From: Thiorhodovibrio sp.
GTDB taxonomy: Bacteria > Pseudomonadota > Gammaproteobacteria > Chromatiales > Chromatiaceae
Direction of reading: 5' to 3'
DNA length: 10,673 nt
NCBI GenBank assembly: GCA_007128075.1
Contig: SKYD01000107.1
Location: forward strand, 1 to 10,673
Part shown: positions 1 through 7,260 of the stretch, piece by piece
Position numbering within the stretch: the stretch's first letter is position 1
How the letters are laid out: every line of letters starts with the position of its first letter
Notes under the pieces: generated by a model
Seen by the model: the letters and a program-made list of their open reading frames with translations, nothing else
What the model was told of the DNA's origin: nothing
Database searches by the model: none
Program-made: the position numbers and the translations under genes

Positions 1-1415
1 GATTTGAGTTTCCAGAAGTATTAAATGATGATGGTGATTTTGTTGGTTTTGATGTGGTAATTGGCAATCCGCCTTATATGCGTGTTCAAGAAATTCAAGC
101 CTCGCAACCAGCGCAAAAATTGTTTTACGAGAAAAAATATAACAACGCCACAGCCTCCTATGATATAGCCAACATCTTTTTTGAATTGGCAGTCAATGTT
201 TCTTCAGATAGTGCCAATAACGCTTATATTTTTCCACATAAATTTCTGAACGCAGCGTCTTCAGAAGTGTTTAGAAACTATCTAAAACAAGGGCAATACA
301 TTGATGAAATCGCACATTTTGGTGCGAACATGATTTTTGATGACGCTGACACTTATACCTGCGTTACCCGATTTAGCAAAAAACCAAGTGCTGGATTTTA
401 TTTTCAGCGGTTTCCTTTCAAATCAGACTTTAAAAGTCGAATGCTTAATAAACAGCGGTATGCTTATGTTACTTACGAAATGATCGAAAAAGCTGCTGAA
501 CTTTATGGAAATAATCAGTGGATTTTATTTGATGAAACATTAGAATTTAGTGTTTTTGAAAAAATTTACGCAAAATCTAAACTGTTTAAACATATTTTTG
601 AAGATATATTTCAAGGTATAGCTACAAGCAAAGATAATTTGTACATAGTCGATTGTATCGATAAAGATAATTTTATCGTAAAGGTTCCAATCAGTGGCAA
701 AGAATATCAAATAGAAAGAGAATTATTTAAACCGTTTTTAATGGGAAAAAATGTGCAACGATACAGCTATCTGTCAACCAATAAATATGTGTTTTTTCCT
801 TATAGCGTTGAAAATGGATTAGCTAAAATTGTGACGATTGATGAGATTGAGAAAAAATATCCATTGACATTTGTTTACATTAAAGATCACGAAACTGTTT
901 TTAAAGCAAGAGAGCGCGGTAAAGCGGCAAAAATGCAACATTGGCATGGTTACATTTATCCAAAAAATTTGAATAAATTTGAGCAGCAAAAACTTTCTTC
1001 AATGGAAATTTGTACAAGTCGTCCTAATGTCACATTGAATCAAGAAAACTTTTATCATTCAACAACAGTTTACAGTTGGATAAAACAACAAACCACAGAA
1101 GAAAGCTATGAATATTTTTTAGCGATTGCTAACTCTAAATTGCTGTGGTGGTTTCTTAAAAGCACAGGCGATACATTGCAAGGTGATGCAAGAAGATTTC
1201 AAACCAATTATATTAACCCCTTTCCTGTACCTGAAAAGGTCTCAAAAGAAACTGAGATTAAAATTTCAAATCAGGTAAAAGAAGTCTTGGCGATCAAAAA
1301 GCAAAACCCGTCAGCGGATACAAAAGAACTCGAAAACCAAATCGACCAACTTGTTTATCAACTTTACGGATTAACCGACGAAGAAATAGAAATTGTCGAA
1401 AAAGCATCTGGATAA
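1..1415 (+). CDS. Eco57I/TaqI-like adenine-N6 DNA methyltransferase or type IIG restriction enzyme (5' truncated by window)
   Basis: The reading frame is open from base 3, so the gene begins left of the window; the GTG at 54 is internal. About 470 residues are visible. They begin with FEFPEV and then GFDVVIGNPPY, the strand plus motif IV (NPPY) of adenine-N6 methyltransferases, which flips and binds the target adenine. Next comes the helical stretch typical of Eco57I-like enzymes (SYDIANIFFELA, FPHKFLNA, FGANMIFDDADTYTC). The rest resembles the TaqI-type C-terminal specificity domain: CTSRPNVTLN, FYHSTTVYSW, IANSKLLWWFLKSTG, NPFPVPE, then the usual end QLYGLTDEEIEIVE. The SAM-binding motif I and any fused PD-(D/E)XK nuclease would lie upstream, so a solitary methylase, a type IIG enzyme and a BREX-like PglX cannot be told apart. 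The gene is clearly more AT-rich than everything to its right, which suggests horizontal acquisition. Confidence 0.9.
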   Translation, partial: FEFPEVLNDDGDFVGFDVVIGNPPYMRVQEIQASQPAQKLFYEKKYNNATASYDIANIFFELAVNVSSDSANNAYIFPHKFLNAASSEVFRNYLKQGQYIDEIAHFGANMIFDDADTYTCVTRFSKKPSAGFYFQRFPFKSDFKSRMLNKQRYAYVTYEMIEKAAELYGNNQWILFDETLEFSVFEKIYAKSKLFKHIFEDIFQGIATSKDNLYIVDCIDKDNFIVKVPISGKEYQIERELFKPFLMGKNVQRYSYLSTNKYVFFPYSVENGLAKIVTIDEIEKKYPLTFVYIKDHETVFKARERGKAAKMQHWHGYIYPKNLNKFEQQKLSSMEICTSRPNVTLNQENFYHSTTVYSWIKQQTTEESYEYFLAIANSKLLWWFLKSTGDTLQGDARRFQTNYINPFPVPEKVSKETEIKISNQVKEVLAIKKQNPSADTKELENQIDQLVYQLYGLTDEEIEIVEKASG

Positions 1416-1434
1416 AAATTTTCGGTGGCTAATG

Positions 1435-2907
1435 CTATGCCAACACAGTTCGTCCGTGCGCCCAGGCGCGTAGTTGTGCAATTTGGGTGTCCATGACTAC
1501 AGACAGCGGCTGGGTGCGTTCGATTTCGGCAAGAATGGAGGCGGTGCCTAGTGGGCTGCGATCAGCTCGTGCATCATAGAGCGCGGAGACCACTGCTTGT
1601 TCGATGCCAGCACCAGAAAAACCCTCGCTGGCGGCTGCCAGATGATCGAGGTCAAAATGGGTGACATCCAGCCCCCGTTTGCTCAGATGAATGCGAATAA
1701 TCTCACGACGCATTGCCTGATTCGGCAAATCGACAAAGAAAATCTCATCAAGCCGCCCCTTGCGCACCAATTCAGGCGGCAGGCGGGTGATGTCGTTGGA
1801 GGTGGCGACCATGAACACGGCTTTTTTGCGTTCCGCCATCCAGGTGAGCAGCGTGCCCATGATCCGTCGTCCGGTGCCCTCATCGCTGTTGCCAGAAGCC
1901 AACCCCTTTTCGATCTCATCACACCACAGCACACAGGGTGCCATGACCTCAGCAATGGTCAACGCCTCGCGCAGATTGCGCTCGCTCTCGCCGATGTATT
2001 TGTTATAGAGCGCGGCAAAATCGAGCCGCAACAAGGCAACGCCAAAACGCCCCGCAACCGCTTTTGCCGCCAGACTTTTGCCGCTGCCCTGGACACCTAA
2101 CAGCATCACCCCGCGTGGACGCTCGGTGGTTGCGCTGTCGTCTAAAAACGGAGCGCGGCGGATATCCAGCCAGGTTTTGAGATTCTCCAGCCCAGCAATG
2201 TCAGCAAAGGAGGCGGTGTCATATTCAAATGCGATCAGTCCCTGCGGGCTAAGTAATTCATATTTAGCACGAATCACCTCACTGACATCTGATTCAGTGA
2301 TTGCCCCATCGCGGCGGATGGCGTTGCGAATCAGCCGCCTGGCATCAGATTCAGTCACGCCAAGCAGAGTGCGCGAGAGCTGATCCACCGCCTCGCGGTT
2401 GGCGCGAAAGCTACGATTGGGCTGGGCGTGCTGCCAGCGTTGTGCCTCTTCACGAATCAACGCCAGCAGCCGCGAGCGATCCGGCAGCCGCAGACAAAAA
2501 CGCGCACTCAAATGGCGCAATTCGGGCGGGCTATCAATCGCATGACTCACCAACACCAAACGGCGCGGGACATCGTGAAAAGTTTGGGCAATTTCTTTGA
2601 TCAAGCGCACATGCAGTGGCTGGTCGAGAAAAGGATGAAAATCCAGCAACATATAAATGCCGCGCTGCGGTGTGACCTTGATATGACGCAAGATGGCGCT
2701 AGGATCGGCCAAGTCGAGCTGATGATGCGCCCCCTGATATTCAGCACGCGACAGCCCCTCAGTCATCGACCAGCAAAACACCGGCTCGGCGGACTCAATC
2801 CCTAAGCGGGTGAATAATTCAATGATGCGCCGCTCTTCCAGTGACTCAATCAGCAACACCGGAGTTTCAGAGCGCAGAATCAGCTCTAAATCGTGTAAAT
2901 CAGTCAT
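1435..2907 (-). CDS. ycf46: Ycf46-type AAA+ ATPase
   Basis: A cytosolic AAA+ ATPase of 490 residues, the usual length for the Ycf46 family. The N-terminal half (about 1-220) is the family-specific domain, including a degenerate P-loop-like fold (ETPVLLIES near 14-22, YMLLDFHPFL near 85-94). The C-terminal AAA+ module has Walker A GVQGSGKS (271-278), Walker B VLWCDEIE (326-333), sensor 1 ATSN (368-371), arginines at 347-348 and 383-385 placed like Arg fingers, and a sensor-2 region GFSGAGIE (429-436). All catalytic residues look intact. The start ATG lies inside the end of the upstream gene (ATGACTGA) and has no Shine-Dalgarno sequence of its own, so translation is probably coupled. Cyanobacterial Ycf46 has been linked to inorganic carbon use; the role outside cyanobacteria is unknown. 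The stop is only 19 bp from the convergent methyltransferase gene. Confidence 0.88.
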   Translation of the reverse strand: MTDLHDLELILRSETPVLLIESLEERRIIELFTRLGIESAEPVFCWSMTEGLSRAEYQGAHHQLDLADPSAILRHIKVTPQRGIYMLLDFHPFLDQPLHVRLIKEIAQTFHDVPRRLVLVSHAIDSPPELRHLSARFCLRLPDRSRLLALIREEAQRWQHAQPNRSFRANREAVDQLSRTLLGVTESDARRLIRNAIRRDGAITESDVSEVIRAKYELLSPQGLIAFEYDTASFADIAGLENLKTWLDIRRAPFLDDSATTERPRGVMLLGVQGSGKSLAAKAVAGRFGVALLRLDFAALYNKYIGESERNLREALTIAEVMAPCVLWCDEIEKGLASGNSDEGTGRRIMGTLLTWMAERKKAVFMVATSNDITRLPPELVRKGRLDEIFFVDLPNQAMRREIIRIHLSKRGLDVTHFDLDHLAAASEGFSGAGIEQAVVSALYDARADRSPLGTASILAEIERTQPLSVVMDTQIAQLRAWAHGRTVLA

Positions 2908-4084
2908 CGCCGATGTTCAGATCAAGTTCTAGTGGATGTTGTTGTTCAAGCAGTTGGCGTTCAGCAGCACTGAAGTTGAATTGATCTGAGATCGCCTCTG
3001 CCGCTTGATAGATCGCCGAGGCGAGCAGTTGATTGCCGTGGTGCAGGTTGCTGGTGATGGCGTGGGCGATCAACCCCGCGCGCCCTTGATAACGCTCGAC
3101 ACGGATCAGCAATAACGCCAATTCAGCCACGATATAGGGATTATGGGCGTGCATACTGTGGCGGCTTTTTGCCAACAGTAGCGCATTGCCCCAGGTCGGC
3201 GGCTGGAGCATCGCCTGACGGGCAAAGACTTCCGCTTCAGAAGTCGGCGCGGCGGCAAGATAAGCCTCAGGGAGCAGAGGCAGTTCGGCGGTAAAATTAT
3301 TCTCACTGGAACGAAACAGCGGAATGCTCTCTTCTTCCTCTTCGCAAGATGGAACCGCCGCAACGGCGGTGGTCACCACATCACACTGTGCTTCATCAGC
3401 GTTGAGTTGCGCTCGCACTTGGTCAGCCTCGGGGGCATCGGGAAAGAGCTGCAAAAACCAGCGTTCAATTTTCATCGCGTCATAGGTAATCCCCGATTGA
3501 CGCGCCAGCCGCGCAATGCTCAACAGCCGCGCACGCACCTTGTCATCACTGGCGCGGGTGCGCATCAGGCTCATAAAGGCAGCCTCGGCGGCAACAAAAT
3601 AATGCCCCGAAATTAACAGCCGTTGATCGAGCTGGTCGAGGGTGGCGATGTCAAGATCAAGCTGGCGGCGGATGCGCGGGGTAGCATGAAAAACTGCGCA
3701 GGCTAATTGTGGATAACCCGCGCTGAAATTGGCGGGAATTGCTTGATTGGCAATGGGAATCAATTCATCAAAACGCCGCGCCCGTGCCAGCAACAGTGCC
3801 AGTTCAGCATGCAGATAGGCGGCGGCGGGCTGCTGTTTGAGCCGTGCTTGTGCCTGGGCAATGGCTGGCAGCAACTGGCTTTCGGCAAGCTCTTGGGTGC
3901 TGTTGATCAGCACCTGGGGATCAATTTTTGGCAACCCTTGGGCAAGTATGGTGTCCAGATCAAGCACTGCCACCGCGTCCTCAACATAGGCGGCATCATC
4001 AAGATACACCTTATGCCGAGATTCTTGATGCCGAGATTCTTGATGTTGTTTGGCTTGATTTGCTATTGTTTTTTTTATCGACAT
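2900..4084 (-). CDS. Helical, TPR-like protein of unknown function, partner of the Ycf46-type ATPase
   Basis: I do not recognise this 394-residue protein. There is no signal peptide or membrane segment, so it is probably cytosolic. It is rich in Ala, Leu and Gln and looks all-helical. Two segments resemble each other: residues about 88-135 and 315-362, both containing AELALLL followed by R..R(F/Y), an ancient internal duplication of TPR-like helical hairpins. Between them is a Glu-rich, probably flexible stretch (about 246-285, EEEEES). The N-terminus carries a tandem HQESR duplication. The start at 4084 is supported by AGGAGG (4095-4090), 5 nt upstream. The gene overlaps the downstream ATPase gene by 8 bp, so the two products are probably made together and may interact; that is inference from gene order. 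No catalytic motif is visible. A scaffold or adaptor role is possible but unproven. Confidence 0.75.
   Translation of the reverse strand: MSIKKTIANQAKQHQESRHQESRHKVYLDDAAYVEDAVAVLDLDTILAQGLPKIDPQVLINSTQELAESQLLPAIAQAQARLKQQPAAAYLHAELALLLARARRFDELIPIANQAIPANFSAGYPQLACAVFHATPRIRRQLDLDIATLDQLDQRLLISGHYFVAAEAAFMSLMRTRASDDKVRARLLSIARLARQSGITYDAMKIERWFLQLFPDAPEADQVRAQLNADEAQCDVVTTAVAAVPSCEEEEESIPLFRSSENNFTAELPLLPEAYLAAAPTSEAEVFARQAMLQPPTWGNALLLAKSRHSMHAHNPYIVAELALLLIRVERYQGRAGLIAHAITSNLHHGNQLLASAIYQAAEAISDQFNFSAAERQLLEQQHPLELDLNIGDD
4013..4042. repeat. Perfect 15-bp tandem duplication (two copies)
   Basis: The unit ATGCCGAGATTCTTG occurs at 4013-4027 and again at 4028-4042, and is followed by ATG, the first bases of a third copy. 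It lies inside the 5' end of the minus-strand gene at 2900-4084 and encodes HQESR twice. Since 15 is a multiple of three, gain or loss of a copy keeps the frame. Slippage is the likely origin. Confidence 0.9.
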
Positions 4085-4132
4085 CAGGCCCTCCTAAATT
4101 TTTTGTTGCGATGACTTTAACGGAGAACCTTT

Positions 4133-5629
4133 ATGGTAAAACAAATCGTACAACCCAAGCACTGGGTTTCTCTGTGCGCACTGAGTTTGCTGTGTCTGTG
4201 GCCAGGCAGCATGGTATTGGCACGCACCCCGGCTCCATTGCCGCAGGTGGCCTCCGCAGGGCCGCCGAGCTTTGCGGATGTTGCCGAGCGGGTGGTGACC
4301 GCCGTGGTCAATGTCACGGTCGTCACTGAGGCACCAACACAAAATTCTCTCAGTCGGCTGTTGCCGCCGGGCATTCCCGAAAATTCACCGCTGCATGAAT
4401 TCTTTCGCCGCTTTCATCACCAAGAGGCGATGCCCTTTGGTGCCCCGCGTGAGGGCCAAGGCTCTGGCTTCATTATTGATCCCCAAGGCTACATTGTGAC
4501 CAATCATCATGTGATCGCCGATGCCGATCGCATCGAGATTACGCTCAACAATGGCGACCATTACACCGCCTCGGTGGTTGGACGCGATACCAAAACTGAT
4601 TTGGCGTTGCTCAAGATCGAGGCAACAGTGCCATTGCCATTTGTTGAACTTGGCAGTGCTGAAAATGCCCGCGTCGGCGACTGGGTGCTGGCGGTTGGCA
4701 ATCCGTTTGGGCTGGGCGGCTCGGTCAATGCGGGGATTATCTCGGCACGCGGGCGCGACATTCGCTCCGGTCCCTACGATGATTATTTGCAGATTGATGC
4801 ACCGATCAACCGTGGCAACTCCGGCGGCCCGCTGTTTGATGCCACTGGAAAGGTGATTGGAGTCAACACCGCAATCTTTTCACCGAGCGGCGGCAACATC
4901 GGCATCGGCTTTGCCATTCCTGCCGAGACCGTCGCGGATGTGGTCAGCCAACTGCGAGACACCGGCCGCGTCGAGCGCGGCTGGCTTGGCGTGCAGATTC
5001 AGCCCGTGACCCCAGAGGTCGCCAGCAGTTTGGGGCTAGAACAACATCAGGGCGTGCTAGTGACCCAAGTGTTACCGCAAAGCCCGGCGCAGCGGGCGGG
5101 GCTACGGGATGGCGATGTCATCATCCGCGTCGCCGATCAAGCCATGAGCGATTATCGCCAACTCACCCGCTATGTCGCCACCCTGCCCGCTGGCAAAAAG
5201 GTTGAGATTGAGGTGTTGCGTGGCAGTCAACGCCAAAAATTGGCGGTGACGATTGGTGCGATGCCACAATCTGAAACCGCGCAGGCACCCATGCCACGCC
5301 GCGGGATGCCCGATCAGGACCAAGAACCCGCACCAGCACGGTTAGGCGTGTATGTGCATTCGCTGACCCCTGAATTGCGCGCCGAGTTTCGGATTCCAGC
5401 CAGCACCCGAGGTGCGTTGGTGGTGGATGTCGAACCAGGCACCCCAGCAGCGCGCGCCGGCATTCGCCCCGGCATGGTGATCTCGATGGTCGGACAACAG
5501 CCCGTCAACAGTGCCGAGGAGGCAATTGCCGCCATTCGTGCCGCCGCCCGTGGACAACGCCCGGCGGTGTTGTTGCGCATCGAACACAACGACGAACTGC
5601 GGTTTGTGGTGGTGCCGTTTAGTGGTTAA
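4133..5629 (+). CDS. htrA: HtrA/DegP (Do-family) periplasmic serine protease-chaperone
   Basis: A 498-residue exported protease, close to the usual DegP/DegQ length, that degrades or refolds damaged envelope proteins. Residues 1-30 form a signal peptide (KH, then a hydrophobic stretch, then MVLA as likely cleavage site). The trypsin-like domain has all three catalytic residues: His126 in TNHHV, Asp156 in KTDLALL, and Ser230 in NRGNSGGPLF. The oxyanion/activation region NPFGLGGSV (190-198) is present. PDZ1 spans about 283-375 and begins RGWLGVQI. A Pro/Met/Gln-rich linker follows (about 377-402), then PDZ2 (about 403-495) beginning RLGVYV. The ATG at 4133 has GGAGA 6 nt upstream and is the first start compatible with the signal peptide. 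I saw no sigmaE-type GGAACTT/TCTGA promoter upstream, so classic envelope-stress control is not evident. The 3' end overlaps the convergent chemoreceptor gene by 11 bp. Confidence 0.96.
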   Translation: MVKQIVQPKHWVSLCALSLLCLWPGSMVLARTPAPLPQVASAGPPSFADVAERVVTAVVNVTVVTEAPTQNSLSRLLPPGIPENSPLHEFFRRFHHQEAMPFGAPREGQGSGFIIDPQGYIVTNHHVIADADRIEITLNNGDHYTASVVGRDTKTDLALLKIEATVPLPFVELGSAENARVGDWVLAVGNPFGLGGSVNAGIISARGRDIRSGPYDDYLQIDAPINRGNSGGPLFDATGKVIGVNTAIFSPSGGNIGIGFAIPAETVADVVSQLRDTGRVERGWLGVQIQPVTPEVASSLGLEQHQGVLVTQVLPQSPAQRAGLRDGDVIIRVADQAMSDYRQLTRYVATLPAGKKVEIEVLRGSQRQKLAVTIGAMPQSETAQAPMPRRGMPDQDQEPAPARLGVYVHSLTPELRAEFRIPASTRGALVVDVEPGTPAARAGIRPGMVISMVGQQPVNSAEEAIAAIRAAARGQRPAVLLRIEHNDELRFVVVPFSG

Positions 5630-7112
5630 GTTGAAAGAACGCCACAACTTCTTGTAGTTGTTCGGCTTGGGCACTTAATTGTTCAGCGGTGGCGGCGAGC
5701 TCTTCAGCCGCTGCCGCATTGCCCTGGGTGGTTTGGTCCATCTGCTTCATGGCATCGCTGATTTGACCAATGCCGCTGTCCTGATCGCTCGATGCCTGGG
5801 TAATATCGGCAATTAACGCCGCAGTTTTGACGATATTGGGCACCATCGCCTCCAGCAGTTGTCCCGCTTCCTCAGCAATGGCGACGCTATTGGTTGCCAA
5901 CTGGTTAATATCTTTGGCCGTATTGCCGCTATTTTCGGCCAATTTGCGCACCTCCGCTGCAACCACGGTAAAGCCTTTGCCATGCTCACCAGCACGGGCT
6001 GCCTCAATCGCGGCATTTAGCGCCAGCAGATTGGTTTTATAGGCAATCTCCTCGATGAGATTGATCTTGCCGGCGATCTCTTTCATCGCCACCACAGTGC
6101 GCGCCACTGCGGCTCCACCTTGTTCCGCCTGCTGGGCGGATTGACGGGCAATGTCATTGGTGGTGCGGGCACTGACTGTATTGTTGGTGACGGAATGCTG
6201 CAACTGCTCAATGCTCGAAGTCGCCTCCTCAACCCCGGCTGCTTGCTCAGTGGCACTTTGACTGAGTGACTGTGCCGTCGAGCTCACCTCACTGGAGGCC
6301 GAGCTGAGATTGTCCGAGCCGGCGCGCACATCGGTGACCACATCTTTAATCTGCTCAACCATCGCGTGCATACTGGCCGCCAAGCTCCCGGGCTGTTTGA
6401 TATCCAAACTAACGGTCAGATCGCCTTTGGCAATCCGTTGCGCGACCGTTTGCAAGGTGGCAGGATCCTCGCCTAGCTGGCGCATGGTGCTCTCAGTGAT
6501 CAGCCACGCCAAGATTGCCCCCAACAACAGCGAGATCGCTGCCACGCTGTTTTGAATCCATTGGGTGCGCACACCGCCAGTTTCGAGTTGGCGATGGACT
6601 TGCGCCGACCCTTTGGCAATCAGCTCGGACATCGCCCCAAGCTCTTTTTGCACTGCTTGCAGATGGGGAATTGTGTGTTCACGATACAGCGTCGCACCCC
6701 TAGCGCGGCTGGGATCGGTGCGGGTGGATTGGGCAATGTCGTGGGCGGATTCATGTAACAGCCGATGCGGGGTCTCAATCGCCGACATTCGCGGAGTGAT
6801 TTCGGGAAACAGTGCCTCGGCATGGCGGCGACCTTCTCCATAATACCAGCGCCCAAAGCCGCATTTGGTATGGTCTAGCTCAACACTAAGCTGTTCAATG
6901 CGTGGATCAAATACAAAATAACTCAGCTCGGCTGCCCAGTTGAGATGATCGATCTCGCGCTGTGCCAGATGATCGCGCAGCGCATCAGCCTCGACCACTT
7001 GGTCAGTGAGACGCAACACATTGCCTAAGCCTAAACTGCCCCAACCCACCGCAAGCAACAACAGCAGCAAAATTGCAGCAAATCCTGATAAAATTTTTGT
7101 TTTTAGTTTCAT
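5619..7112 (-). CDS. Methyl-accepting chemotaxis protein with extracytoplasmic CZB zinc-binding domain
   Basis: A 497-residue transmembrane chemoreceptor. TM1 is about residues 8-28 and TM2 about 187-206; the segment between them should be periplasmic. It contains a CZB domain: the signature LDHTKCGFGRWYYGEG (79-94), with His56, Cys84, His116 and His120 placed like the 3-His/1-Cys zinc ligands of this family. A HAMP domain follows (about 207-260, with LGEDPATL and RIAKGDL). The cytoplasmic signalling hairpin has its tip at about 352-393 (IAYKTNLLALNAAIEAARAG, GFTVVAAEVRKLAE), the region that contacts CheA and CheW. There is no C-terminal NWETF-like tether. CZB domains sense zinc or oxidants through the zinc-bound Cys in characterised proteins; the ligand here is unknown. 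The start at 7112 is forced, because an upstream in-frame ATG at 7124 is followed at once by a stop. The Shine-Dalgarno is weak (GGGTTAAAAC). No che genes lie nearby. Confidence 0.94.
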   Translation of the reverse strand: MKLKTKILSGFAAILLLLLLAVGWGSLGLGNVLRLTDQVVEADALRDHLAQREIDHLNWAAELSYFVFDPRIEQLSVELDHTKCGFGRWYYGEGRRHAEALFPEITPRMSAIETPHRLLHESAHDIAQSTRTDPSRARGATLYREHTIPHLQAVQKELGAMSELIAKGSAQVHRQLETGGVRTQWIQNSVAAISLLLGAILAWLITESTMRQLGEDPATLQTVAQRIAKGDLTVSLDIKQPGSLAASMHAMVEQIKDVVTDVRAGSDNLSSASSEVSSTAQSLSQSATEQAAGVEEATSSIEQLQHSVTNNTVSARTTNDIARQSAQQAEQGGAAVARTVVAMKEIAGKINLIEEIAYKTNLLALNAAIEAARAGEHGKGFTVVAAEVRKLAENSGNTAKDINQLATNSVAIAEEAGQLLEAMVPNIVKTAALIADITQASSDQDSGIGQISDAMKQMDQTTQGNAAAAEELAATAEQLSAQAEQLQEVVAFFQLNH

Positions 7113-7136
7113 GTTTTAACCCATGTTTGGCGATGG

Positions 7137-7164
7137 TTGACCGTTAATTTAACTCAACTAGAAT
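7137..7164 (+). promoter_or_regulatory. Predicted sigma70-type promoter of the fapA-like gene
   Basis: TTGACC (7137-7142) and TAGAAT (7159-7164) each match the -35 and -10 consensus at five of six bases, with a 16-bp spacer. This predicts transcription starting near 7171 and a leader of about 90 nt. A second possible extended -10, TGCTATTAT (7175-7183), lies just downstream. The site sits in the 148-bp divergent region and overlaps any promoter of the minus-strand chemoreceptor gene, for which I found no convincing match. Confidence 0.5.
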
Positions 7165-7202
7165 CTATTAAGACTGCTATTATGCGCATTCCCTAGCGCG
7201 TA

Positions 7203-7218
7203 AACTGCACCAGCAGTT
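7203..7218 (+). promoter_or_regulatory. Short hairpin in the fapA leader
   Basis: AACTGC (7203-7208) and GCAGTT (7213-7218) form a perfect 6-bp stem with a 4-nt ACCA loop. A weaker GCGC/GCGC pairing (7184-7187 with 7196-7199) lies just before it. Both would fall in the predicted leader, upstream of the ribosome-binding site. There is no U-tract after the stem, so it is not an intrinsic terminator. Any regulatory role is a guess. Confidence 0.3.
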
Positions 7219-7260
7219 AGGTGACAGCACACAAGCAATGTTTTGAGGACAGATTTAGAG

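Noticed and set aside
1597..2805. Several plus-strand open frames opposite the AAA+ ATPase gene (for example 1597-2100, 2078-2383 and 2428-2805)
   Set aside because: They lie entirely within a well-supported minus-strand gene with intact Walker motifs, have no recognisable domains and no good ribosome-binding sites; GC-rich coding DNA often leaves such frames open.
7113..7152. Possible sigma28 (flagellar) promoter for the chemoreceptor on the minus strand (TAAATTAA, 12 bp, GCCAAACA)
   Set aside because: Each half matches only about five of eight consensus bases, the spacing is one too long, and the predicted start would fall on the start codon, leaving no ribosome-binding site.
7243..7260. 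TTG start giving FapA six extra residues
   Set aside because: No Shine-Dalgarno precedes it, whereas ATG 7261 has GAGGA upstream at a workable distance.
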